The notes beneath the pieces were generated by a model that was given only the letters and a program-made list of their open reading frames with translations, did not search any database and was not told the DNA's origin. This document shows, in pieces, positions 1 through 7,965 of a DNA stretch of 64,000 nucleotides. This DNA is from Desertimonas sp963786985. GTDB taxonomy: Bacteria; Actinomycetota; Acidimicrobiia; Acidimicrobiales; Ilumatobacteraceae. Location: positions 1 through 64,000 of the forward strand of contig CAWBBL010000004.1 of the NCBI GenBank assembly GCA_963786985.1, read 5' to 3'. Position 1 is the stretch's first letter. Every line of letters begins with the position of its first letter. Made by a program: the position numbers and the translations under genes.

Positions 1-22
1 CCGACACCGGAGATCCACGCTG

Positions 23-1280
23 ATGATCGGCCGTCACGGCGATCGTGCGGTGCTCTTCCACGACGTCTGGGTTTTCGACGGTACCGGCGCGGCGCGCTTT
101 CCCGGCTCGGTGCTCGTGCGCGGCAACCGGATCGACACGGTCGTCCAGGGCGCTGACGAGATCGACGCGCCCGATGCCGAGGTCGTCGATGGGCGCGGCT
201 GCACGCTGATGCCTGGCCTGGTCGAGGGCCACGCCCACCTCACCTGGCCGTCCTCGATCGAGCGAGTCGTCAACAGGATGATGCTGCCGATCGAGGAGCA
301 CATGCTCACGACCGCCGTCAACGCCCGCATCACCCTCGACGCCGGATTCACCAGCGCCTACTCGGCAGGCGCCCTCGGTGAGCGGATGGAGGTCGCCCTC
401 CGCGACCAGATCGACGGCGGTCATCTGCCCGGCCCACGGCTCCGCGCGTCCGCGCTCGAGAAGGGCGCGGAGGGCGTGCTGGGCGTGCCCGAGGGCCACG
501 ACCCGACTCACGACCGCAGCATCTCGGGATTGCGGCAGTACGTCCGCGACATGGCCGCGCTCGGCGCCGACACGATCAAGTTCCTGATGTCGAGCGACGA
601 AGGCTTCGCGCCTGGTGGCGCCAATGTGCTGATGTACTCCGAGGAGGAGGCCCAGGCGGTGGGCGACGCCGCCCGCGCCGAGGGCGTGTGGCTCGCCTGC
701 CACGCCCAGGCGGCCGAGGCCGTCAAGCGGGCGGTGCGGGCCGGGTTCCGATGCATCTACCACTGCACCTTGGCTGACGAGGAGGCGCTCGACCTGCTCG
801 AGGAGCACCGCGACGAAGTGTTCGTCGCCCCGGCCCCCGGCCTGCTGTACGCCCGCATCCACGAGGCCGAAGAGTTCGGCATCGACCGTGAGGCCGCCAC
901 CCGGATGGGCGCCGTCTCCGGTCTGGAAGCGATGGAGCGGATCTATCCCGAGATGAAGCGGCGCGGCATCCGTGTCGTGCCCGGTGGTGACTACGGCTTC
1001 CCGTACAACCCCATCGGACGAAACGCCGCGCGACCTGCAGTTGTTCGTCGACCACCTCGGCTACTCGCCGGTCGAGGCGCTTGTGGCCGCGACGAGGACC
1101 GGCGGCGAGATGGTCGAGTTCGACGTCGGCACGGTCGAAGCCGGGCGCCTCGCCGACCTGCTGCTCGTCGACGGTGACCCGACTGCCGACATCTCGATCC
1201 TGCAGGACCAGCGTCGCATCGTGGCCGTCGTCCAAGATGGCTCGTTCCACCGGCCGGTCCCCTGGCAGGCCACCGGCTGA
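23..1280 (+). CDS. Metal-dependent amidohydrolase (imidazolonepropionase/prolidase-like), frameshifted
   Basis: The protein belongs to the amidohydrolase superfamily, TIM-barrel hydrolases that cleave C-N bonds with one or two metal ions. The N-terminal beta-sandwich is followed by the GLVEGHAHLTW metal-binding HxH motif (about residue 66), a candidate Lys ligand in TIKFLMSS, later His residues in LACHAQA and IYHCTLADEEA, and the catalytic Asp in PGGDYGFPYNP. After that the frame breaks near position 1018-1030. The C-terminal part (FVDHLGYSPVEALVAAT through GRLADLLLVDGDP) continues in another frame to the stop at 1280. The span of 1258 bases is one more than a multiple of three, as expected for a single inserted base; the repaired protein is about 418 residues. 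ATG 23 overlaps a TGA at 21-23, suggesting an upstream coupled gene. The substrate cannot be told. Confidence 0.8.
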
Positions 1281-1287
1281 TGCGCTG

Positions 1288-2268
1288 ATGAAGCTGGGCA
1301 CGCTTCCCGGTCCGACGCCTGATGGGCGACTCGTGATCGTCTCGCGCGACCTCACTCGCGCGGTCGCCGCCGACGACATGGCGCCAACGATGCTCAGCGC
1401 CATCGAGCGGTGGCCCGACGTCGCACCGTCGCTGCTCGGCCGATTCGATCAACTCGAGTCCGGGGCCATCGCCTCCTCGACCGACTTCGATCCGTCGGCG
1501 TGCCTCGCCCCGCTGCCGCGGGCCCCGCAGTGGCTCGACGGCTCGGTGTTCCAGACCCATCTCGCCCTGATGGCCAAGGCGCTCCATCCGGACAAGCCGC
1601 ACGAGCCGAGCGAGTTCCCGTTCATCTACCAGGGTGCGTCCGACGACCTGCGCAGTGCGACCGACCCGATCACGGGGTACCGGTTCGACGAAGGGATCGA
1701 CTTCGAGGGCGAGTTCGGCGTCATCGTCGACCGCGTTCCCATGCGCGTGAGCCCCGCCGACGCGATCGGCCTCGTGCGGTTGATCGTGCTGATCAACGAC
1801 GTGAGCTTCCGCGCCTATGCCGGCCGCGAGATCGCCATCGGGTTCGGCTTCCTGAACGCCAAGCCATCAACTGCGTTCGCGCCCGTCGCGGTGACGCCGG
1901 ACGAGCTCGGCGATGCGTGGCGCGGCGGCCGGGTCCACCTGCCGCTTCGTGTCGAGCGCAGCGGGGAGTGGTTCGGTCATCCGCACGGTCGGGAGATGAC
2001 GTTTAACTTCGGCGAGTTGATCGCCCACGCCGCCCGAACCCGGCGGCTGACCGCCGGCACCATCGTTGGCTCGGGGACCGTCTCGAACGCCGATCGCTCT
2101 GTGGGTTCTGCGTGCATCGCCGAGCGGCGAGCGATCGAAACGATCGATGGCGGGGCGCCGTCGACGCCGTTCCTCGGCGATGGCGAAGTCGTCACGATGG
2201 AAGTCGTCGACGATGACGGGATGTCGGTGTTCGGCGCGGTCCGTCAGCCGGTGGTCGTCGACGGCTGA
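1288..2268 (+). CDS. Fumarylacetoacetate hydrolase (FAH) family protein
   Basis: A 326-residue protein of the FAH superfamily, Mg2+-dependent hydrolases, hydratases or decarboxylases acting on 2-keto or diketo acids in aromatic catabolism. Family signs are FIYQGASDDL, the acidic metal-binding stretch GIDFEGEFGVIVD, DVSFRAYAGREIAIGFGFLNAKPSTAFAPVAVTPDEL, and the late GTIVGSGTVSNAD motif typical of the active-site loop. ATG 1288 is chosen because it lies 7 bases after the amidohydrolase stop and begins directly at the conserved N-terminal fold; the longer open frame overlaps the upstream gene. The pairing suggests one catabolic unit that hydrolyses an amide or lactone and then a keto acid. The exact substrate is unknown. 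Confidence 0.87.
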   Translation: MKLGTLPGPTPDGRLVIVSRDLTRAVAADDMAPTMLSAIERWPDVAPSLLGRFDQLESGAIASSTDFDPSACLAPLPRAPQWLDGSVFQTHLALMAKALHPDKPHEPSEFPFIYQGASDDLRSATDPITGYRFDEGIDFEGEFGVIVDRVPMRVSPADAIGLVRLIVLINDVSFRAYAGREIAIGFGFLNAKPSTAFAPVAVTPDELGDAWRGGRVHLPLRVERSGEWFGHPHGREMTFNFGELIAHAARTRRLTAGTIVGSGTVSNADRSVGSACIAERRAIETIDGGAPSTPFLGDGEVVTMEVVDDDGMSVFGAVRQPVVVDG

Positions 2269-2287
2269 CGCCCCGAGTTCGTCGGAC

Positions 2288-2827
2288 TCAGCTGAGTCCG
2301 TCGGTGAACCGCCCGTCGATCAGGACGAACGCGATTCGACACGGCTGATCGGTCCGGTTGGCCCATCCGTGGTTGGTCCCGCGCTGGACCACGATGTCGC
2401 CCGCGCGGACGGTGGTTTCGCCCTCGTCGAGCAGGAGGACGATCTCGCCGGAGAGCACGATCCCGAAGTCGATCGTCTCCGTGCGATGGAACGATCGGTG
2501 CCGGTCGGAGTCGACCTTGGCGTCGGCGGCACCGATGTTCTCGAACACCGCGTCCATGTCGGCCTGTCCGGACTCGGGCGGGATGTCGAGAACACGTATC
2601 CGCACGCCGTTGCTCGGTGGCGCCAGCATGAGTCGATCCTCAGCGGCTTCGTGCTGTCGGCGATCGATGATCGCCGGCGTCTCGGCGGTGTGCCAGATCT
2701 CGTGGAACACGAGCCCTGGCTCGCCGAGGTCGTCGTAGACGCGTGTCGCCGCGCCGTCGGCGACGATGACCGACTGGTTCGAGGCGTCGTGGCCAGTCAC
2801 GACGCGGCGTACCGGTTGTCCCGTCAT
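2288..2827 (-). CDS. Cupin domain protein
   Basis: A 179-residue protein with a C-terminal single-domain cupin beta-barrel. The second half shows SFHRTETIDFGIVLSGEIVLLLDEGE (cupin motif 1 region, with His and Glu) and the motif 2 region AGDIVVQRGTNHGWANRT. These barrels bind a metal and serve as small-molecule enzymes or sensors. The start at 2827 is chosen over a longer frame because a strong AGGAGGG ribosome site lies about 10 bases upstream and the first residues, MTGQPVRRVVTG, fit the family. The gene converges on the FAH gene with about 20 bases between stops. Function beyond cupin is not assigned. Confidence 0.8.
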   Translation of the reverse strand: MTGQPVRRVVTGHDASNQSVIVADGAATRVYDDLGEPGLVFHEIWHTAETPAIIDRRQHEAAEDRLMLAPPSNGVRIRVLDIPPESGQADMDAVFENIGAADAKVDSDRHRSFHRTETIDFGIVLSGEIVLLLDEGETTVRAGDIVVQRGTNHGWANRTDQPCRIAFVLIDGRFTDGLS

Positions 2828-3092
2828 ACTCGTCGTCCCTCCTACGGCCGTTCTCTCGAGAGCGGCCACCTTGACCGATTGGCACGGTGATTCTTCCTTC
2901 GGCATCGTCGACGAGGAAGCCGATTCTCCCGATGGACGACATCAGTCGTGTTGATGTCGGCACCGGACGGCGATCGAGGGTGGCCAGCCGTTGGGCCAGC
3001 CCTCCTCCCTCCTTTGCCGTCGCTTGTGATCAGGACCGACGGCCTGTGACGCGGGGCAGACGTCCGTCGCACCACTGTTGTACGAGCGGCGA

Positions 3093-3101
3093 TGGTATAA
3101 G
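3093..3101 (+). promoter_or_regulatory. Candidate extended -10 promoter of the CoxL-like gene
   Basis: The sequence TGGTATAAG fits an extended -10 element (TGn followed by a TATAAT-like hexamer). It lies about 84 bases upstream of the ATG at 3185 in a stretch that is less GC-rich than its surroundings. A TTGTAC at 3078-3083 is too close (12-base spacer) to be a normal -35. This is pattern evidence only. Confidence 0.3.
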
Positions 3102-3184
3102 AACTCTGCTGGGCGATCGTTTGACGAAGCCCGAGTCGTGGGGAGAGGTGTCCGTGTGCCACGGGCGCACAGCTAGGGGGGGAC

Positions 3185-5497
3185 ATGACGTCATCCGGTT
3201 CGATCCTTGGGAACGCGGTACTCCGCTTGGAGGATCCGACGCTGCTGACGGGCGCAGGCAAGTACTTGGACGACCTCGTCGAGCCGGGGATGTTGCACGT
3301 GGCGTTCGTCCGTTCGATGGTCGCCCACGGTGTGTTGGACGGGGTCGACGTGTCGGAGGCCTCGGCGATGCCTGGGGTTCGGGCCGTCTATCACGCCGGC
3401 AACGATCTCGGGTTGCCGTCGCTGCAGATGTTCCCGATGATGCCGCCGGCGTTGAATCGCCCGATGTTCTGCGCCGATCGGGTGAGGTTCGTCGGTGACA
3501 TCTGCGCCGCCGTCGTCGCCGAATCGAAAGCTCAAGCGATGGACGCCGCCGAAACCGTTCTCCTCGACATCGAACCTCTGCCGGTGTTGATGACACCCGC
3601 CGCGGCACTCGAACCGGGTGCGCCACTCCTGTTTCCTGGGCACGGGTCGAACGTTTGCTTCGTGACGACCCATGGAGATGACGAAGACCCGCTCGACGGC
3701 GCGGACGTGGTCGCTGAGGTGACGATGGTCAGTCAGCGTCTGGCCGGCGTGCCGATGGAGACGAACGGACTCTTCGCGGTGCCCGACGGTGACGGTTCGT
3801 TGACGTGTTGGATCTCGCATCAAGCGCCGCATGCTGCGCATGGCGCGCTCGCGGCCGTCGTCGGTCTCGACCCCGACCAGCTGCGTGTGGTGTGTCCGTG
3901 GGTGGGTGGTGGGTTCGGCCCGAAAGCTGCCGTGTACCCCGAGTACGCGATCACTGCCAAGGCGGCGATGGCGCTCGGTGCGCCGGTCAAGTGGGCCGAG
4001 ACGAGGACAGAGGACATGATCGCGCTCGTTCACGGCCGGGACTACGTGATGGAGGCCAAGCTCGGCGTGACGTCGGCCGGTCGAATCGTCGGATTGGAGG
4101 CCAACGTCACCGCGTCGGGCGGCGCCTATCCGGCGATCGGGGCGATCCTGCCGATGTTGACGCAGATGATGTCGGTCGGTGTCTACGACATTCCGGCCGT
4201 GAAGTTCACTGCGACGACGGCGTTGACCAACAACACCACGGTCGGCGCGTACCGTGGCGCTGGTCGCCCTGAGGCGGCCCAGTTGATCGAGCGCGTGCTC
4301 GACGTCGCTGCCGACATGACCGGCATCGATCCGGCCGAGATCAGGCGGATCAACTTCCTTCCGGATTTCGACGAGCCGATCACCACGCCGACAGGCGGCA
4401 ACTACGACTCTGGTCGTTACGCCGAGCCGCTCGACGCGGCCCTGGCGGCCGCCGGCTACGACGACCTGCGCGCCGAACAGGAACGTCGACGGGCGGCTGG
4501 TGAATCGAAGCAGCTCGGTATCGGCATCTCGACCTACGTCGAGGTGACCGCCCCCGTTGGTCTGCATCTGGAGTACGGCGCGTGCGAGATCAACGACGAC
4601 GGAACGGTAACCATGTACGCCGGCACCAGCGCCCACGGCCAGGGACATCACACGGCGTTTGCGATGCTTGCGTCGGAGGTCCTGGGCATCGCGATGGACA
4701 AGATCTCGTTGGTCAATTCCGACACCAAGACCGTGCGCAGCGGCTCCGGCACCCTGGGATCGCGATCGCTGCAGACTGCAGGCTCGGCGATCCACCTGGC
4801 GTCGACGGAGGTGCTCGACCGGGCCAAGCTCATCGCCGGCCATCTCCTCGAGGCATCCTCCGACGACATCGTCACCAGTGACGGCGGGCTGCAGGTGGCG
4901 GGGGTTCCGGCCACGTCGGTCACGTGGGAGACGCTGGTGACGGCGTCCAACGACCCGACGCGGCTGCCGCCGGGCCTGGAGCCAGGTCCGCTCCGTCACG
5001 ACCTCGACTTCGATGGTGGTGGCTCCACGTTTCCGTTCGGCGCGCACGTGTCCGTGGTGGAGGTCGACATGGAGACCGGCGACGTCCGACTGCTTCGCCA
5101 CATTGCGGTCGACGATTGCGGACGGATCCTCAACCCGATGCTCGTCCAAGGTCAACAACACGGCGGCATCGCTCAAGGCGCCGCCCAGGCGTTGTACGAG
5201 TGGGTCCAATTCGACGATCAAGGCAATCCGCAGACAGCCACCCTGGTGGACTACCTGATCCCGTCGGCGGCTGAGCTGCCGTCATTCGAGACCTCCAACA
5301 CCGAGACCGACAGCCCGCGGAACCCGCTCGGCGCCAAGGGAATCGGTGAGTCCGGAACGATCGGATCGACACCGGCAATCCACAACGCGGTGGTCGATGC
5401 GGTGTCACATCTCGGCATCCGCCACATCGACATGCCCTGCACACCCGAACGTGTCTGGCGGGCGATCGCCGAAGCCCGCGCGGCAGCACACAGCTGA
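3185..5497 (+). CDS. Xanthine dehydrogenase/CoxL family molybdopterin-binding large subunit, form II type
   Basis: A 770-residue molybdenum hydroxylase large subunit. The N-terminal a/b hammerhead domain (LTGAGKYLDDL, MLHVAFVRS) is followed by Mo-cofactor domains: GGGFGPKA near residue 242, AYRGAGR at about 355-361 and GAKGIGESGTIGS near residue 720, which carries the catalytic Glu. AYRGAGR is the form II signature; authentic form I CO dehydrogenase has AYxCSFR. The enzyme is therefore more likely a hydroxylase of an aldehyde, purine or aromatic heterocycle than a CO oxidiser. A strong A(G)7 ribosome site sits just before ATG 3185. No medium (FAD) or small (2Fe-2S) subunit gene is adjacent, which is unusual. 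The cupin gene is divergent. Confidence 0.88.
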   Translation: MTSSGSILGNAVLRLEDPTLLTGAGKYLDDLVEPGMLHVAFVRSMVAHGVLDGVDVSEASAMPGVRAVYHAGNDLGLPSLQMFPMMPPALNRPMFCADRVRFVGDICAAVVAESKAQAMDAAETVLLDIEPLPVLMTPAAALEPGAPLLFPGHGSNVCFVTTHGDDEDPLDGADVVAEVTMVSQRLAGVPMETNGLFAVPDGDGSLTCWISHQAPHAAHGALAAVVGLDPDQLRVVCPWVGGGFGPKAAVYPEYAITAKAAMALGAPVKWAETRTEDMIALVHGRDYVMEAKLGVTSAGRIVGLEANVTASGGAYPAIGAILPMLTQMMSVGVYDIPAVKFTATTALTNNTTVGAYRGAGRPEAAQLIERVLDVAADMTGIDPAEIRRINFLPDFDEPITTPTGGNYDSGRYAEPLDAALAAAGYDDLRAEQERRRAAGESKQLGIGISTYVEVTAPVGLHLEYGACEINDDGTVTMYAGTSAHGQGHHTAFAMLASEVLGIAMDKISLVNSDTKTVRSGSGTLGSRSLQTAGSAIHLASTEVLDRAKLIAGHLLEASSDDIVTSDGGLQVAGVPATSVTWETLVTASNDPTRLPPGLEPGPLRHDLDFDGGGSTFPFGAHVSVVEVDMETGDVRLLRHIAVDDCGRILNPMLVQGQQHGGIAQGAAQALYEWVQFDDQGNPQTATLVDYLIPSAAELPSFETSNTETDSPRNPLGAKGIGESGTIGSTPAIHNAVVDAVSHLGIRHIDMPCTPERVWRAIAEARAAAHS

Positions 5498-5622
5498 CGG
5501 TCCCAAACGAGGATCTGGGGGTCCACAGTCACGAATGCGAGACTCTCGACGCCCGGATCGGAGTGCCGAGCAGCGCTCGCCACCGCCAAGACATCGGCAC
5601 ACGTGACAACCCTGCCGTGCCG

Positions 5623-5706
5623 TGCCCGGGGCGGGGATCGAACCCGCATGGTGTTGCCACCAGGGGGGTTTAAGCCCCCCGCGTCTGCCAGTTCCGCCAC
5701 CCGGGC
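5623..5706 (-). tRNA. tRNA-Leu (anticodon TAA)
   Basis: The minus strand folds as a class II tRNA of 84 bases. The acceptor stem GCCCGGG pairs with CCCGGGC, followed by discriminator A. The T-arm is GCGGG-TTCGATC-CCCGC. A long variable arm (TGGTGGCAACACCA) is present. The anticodon stem of five G-C pairs holds the loop CTTAAAC, with anticodon TAA at 5670-5672. The 3' CCA is not encoded. The D-arm contains GGCAGAC. A 7-base hairpin at 5563-5600 lies downstream but has no clear T-tract. Confidence 0.95.
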
Positions 5707-5918
5707 GTCGGCATCACGCTACGGCACCGCCAGCAGCGGACGGCGCCGGCGGAGGCGACGTCGTGCATCCGCTCGAGCTCGCCGACGATGGCGGCGACTC
5801 CGATGCGGTCGACTCGTGGAACTCGAACACGATGGCTCCGAGGTTGGCCATCGCCGGCACGTACTGCCTGGGTCCCAGCTAGTAGAGCGACGTCAACACG
5901 ATGTGATACATCGACAGG

Positions 5919-6242
5919 TCAGTCGCCGTCGATGGCAGCCAACAGTGTGTAGTCGACGAGATCTGAGTACTCGGTGTGCCGTTCGATGTACGCCCGGACG
6001 AAGGGACACAACGGAACGACCGGGCGCTCGGCAGCACGTTCGGCATCGAGGGCGGCGGCGACGAGCGCCGAACCGATGCCTTCGCCCTCGAGGTCCTCGC
6101 TGACCTCGGTGTGAACGAAGATCGTGCGCCCACCACGGCGTGAATAACGGGCGAACCCGACGACCTCACCGTCGGCAAGTGCTTCGTAACGGTTTTCTGC
6201 CTCGTTGTCCTCGACCGTGATCCGGTCTGCGTTGTCGACCAT
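5919..6242 (-). CDS. GNAT-type N-acetyltransferase, YidJ/Gcn5-like small family
   Basis: A 107-residue protein matching the short GNAT-like family (COG2388 type). The core is EALADGEVVGFARYSRRGG, then FVHTEVSEDLEGEGIGSALV, whose E-G-x-G-I-G-S loop binds acetyl-CoA. The tail, PLCPFVRAYIERHTEYSDLV, is the typical ending of this family. ATG 6242 is chosen because homology begins at MVDNADRITVED; a longer open frame upstream overlaps the divergent prfC start. The acceptor is unknown. The 212 bases between this gene and the tRNA (5707-5918) hold nothing I recognise. Confidence 0.85.
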   Translation of the reverse strand: MVDNADRITVEDNEAENRYEALADGEVVGFARYSRRGGRTIFVHTEVSEDLEGEGIGSALVAAALDAERAAERPVVPLCPFVRAYIERHTEYSDLVDYTLLAAIDGD

Positions 6243-6296
6243 CAGCGGCACCCTAGTGAGCTGCAATCGGATCCGCCCCGATAGCGTCGAACGACC

Positions 6297-7910
6297 GTGG
6301 ATGTCACCGCCCCGCCGCTGAACTCGGGCACCGACGTGCTCGCCGAAGCGGCCCGGCGGCGGACGTTTGCCATCATCAGCCACCCCGACGCCGGCAAGAC
6401 CACCCTGACCGAGAAGTTCCTGCTCTACGCCGGAGCGGTACAGCGTGCTGGTGCCGTCAAAGCCCGGGAAGGCAGAAGATCGGCGACGTCGGACTGGATG
6501 GAGCTGGAGCGCCAGCGGGGGATCTCGGTGAGTTCGGCCGTGCTGCAGTTTCCCTACCGCGATCATGTGGTCAACCTCCTCGACACGCCCGGCCACAAGG
6601 ACTTCTCCGAGGACACCTACCGGGTACTCGCCGGCGTCGATGCCGTGGTGATGGTGCTCGACAGCGCCAAGGGCATCGAAGCGCAGACCCTCAAGCTGTT
6701 CGAGGTGTGCCGGAGCCGCCGCCTTCCAGTACTGACGTTCCTCAACAAGTACGACCGTCCCGGTCGCGAACCGCTCGAGTTGCTCGACGAGATCGAGGCA
6801 CAAATCGGATTGCGGCCGACACCGGCGACGTGGCCGGTCGGGGCGGCCGGCGAGTTGCGCGGCGTCATCGATCGGCGCGCCGGGACCTACATCCGCTACG
6901 CGCGAACTGAGCGGGGGGCATCGCTCGCTCCAGAGGAGGTCGTCGGGCTCGACGAGGCGGCCGCCACCGAGGGCGCCGACTGGGCGACGGCGGTCGACGA
7001 GTTGGCCCTGCTCGAGGCCGTCGGTGCGGACGTCGACGTGCCTTCGTTCCTCGCCGGCGACTCGACGCCCGTGTTCGCCGGCTCGGCGCTGACCAACTTC
7101 GGCGTACGGATGATCCTCGACGCGGTCGTCGACCTCGCGCCGGCCCCCGGGCCGCGGCTCACCGACGAGGGCGAGGAGCGGTCCCTCGACGCCGGCTTCT
7201 CAGCCTTCGTGTTCAAGGTCCAGGCGAACATGGACCCGGCGCACCGGGATCGCCTGGCGTTCGCCAGGATCTGCTCAGGTCGCTTCGACCGTGGGATGAC
7301 AGTGACCTGTGCGCGCACGGGGCGCGACCTGACGACGAAGTATGCGATGACCGCCTTCGGCGCCGAGCGGGAAACCGTCGAGGTGGCCTTCCCCGGCGAC
7401 GTCGTCGGGCTCGTGAACGCCACCGGATTGCAGCTCGGAGACACGGTGTACGGGGCCGGCGCCGACGTGTGCTACCCCCCGATCCCGCGCTTCTCGCCGG
7501 AGGTGTTCGCCACGGCTCGTCCACTCGACACCGGGCGGGCCAAGCAATTCCGCAAGGGAATCGAGCAGCTCGACGAGGAGGGCGTTGTGCAAGTGCTGCG
7601 CGACCTCGACCACGCCGAGACAGCGCCGATCCTCGCCGCCGTCGGGTCCTTGCAGTTCGACGTCTTCAGCCACCGTCTGGCCGGTGAGTTCGGCGCTCCG
7701 GCGGAGATCCTCCCCGCCGGCTACCAGGCCATTCGCCGGACGGACGTCGAGTCACTCCAGCGCCTGCGCGACATCGGCGGCATCCGCGTACTGCGCCGAT
7801 CCGACGGGACGATCGTCGCGCTGTTCGAGAACCGCTACCGACTCGCACGACTGGAACAGGACGAGCCAGAACTGACCCTCGAGCCGCTCGTCGCCGGGTC
7901 CATCCCGTAG
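6297..7910 (+). CDS. prfC: Peptide chain release factor 3
   Basis: RF3 is a translational GTPase that recycles release factors 1 and 2 from the ribosome after termination. The 537-residue protein has the full G domain: P-loop SHPDAGKTT (about 26-34), the RF3-type switch I region with SDWMELERQRGISVSS, DTPGHKDFSEDT, and NKYDR. It continues into domain II (RLAFARICSGRFDRGMTV) and the RF3 C-terminal domain (VGSLQFDVFSHRLAGEFGAP). The start is GTG 6297, the only in-frame start before the conserved N-terminus. It lies 55 bases from the divergent GNAT gene. Length agrees with the family. Confidence 0.96.
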   Translation: MDVTAPPLNSGTDVLAEAARRRTFAIISHPDAGKTTLTEKFLLYAGAVQRAGAVKAREGRRSATSDWMELERQRGISVSSAVLQFPYRDHVVNLLDTPGHKDFSEDTYRVLAGVDAVVMVLDSAKGIEAQTLKLFEVCRSRRLPVLTFLNKYDRPGREPLELLDEIEAQIGLRPTPATWPVGAAGELRGVIDRRAGTYIRYARTERGASLAPEEVVGLDEAAATEGADWATAVDELALLEAVGADVDVPSFLAGDSTPVFAGSALTNFGVRMILDAVVDLAPAPGPRLTDEGEERSLDAGFSAFVFKVQANMDPAHRDRLAFARICSGRFDRGMTVTCARTGRDLTTKYAMTAFGAERETVEVAFPGDVVGLVNATGLQLGDTVYGAGADVCYPPIPRFSPEVFATARPLDTGRAKQFRKGIEQLDEEGVVQVLRDLDHAETAPILAAVGSLQFDVFSHRLAGEFGAPAEILPAGYQAIRRTDVESLQRLRDIGGIRVLRRSDGTIVALFENRYRLARLEQDEPELTLEPLVAGSIP

Positions 7911-7965
7911 CCGGTCGGCTGGGGGGCGCCCGCCGAATCGCGTCGCGCTCCCGTACGCTCAGCCG

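Noticed and set aside
1..23. End of an upstream gene finishing at TGA 21-23
   Set aside because: Only six codons are visible; the overlap with ATG 23 is suggestive but too little sequence supports a call.
3078..3083. TTGTAC as a -35 box for the CoxL-like gene
   Set aside because: Only a 12-base spacer to the -10 element.
3191..5221. 676-residue open frame on the minus strand opposite the CoxL-like gene
   Set aside because: High-GC shadow: composition is Arg/His-rich with no domain, and the plus-strand gene has clear family motifs.
3185..5497. Authentic aerobic CO dehydrogenase
   Set aside because: The active-site loop is AYRGAGR, not AYxCSFR, and partner subunits are missing.
5251..5700. 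Minus-strand open frame across the tRNA
   Set aside because: It simply translates the tRNA-Leu and the CoxL shadow.
5707..5918. Possible decayed gene between tRNA and GNAT gene
   Set aside because: Short stretches such as MYHIVLTSLY on the minus strand look protein-like but no family can be named and stops interrupt it.
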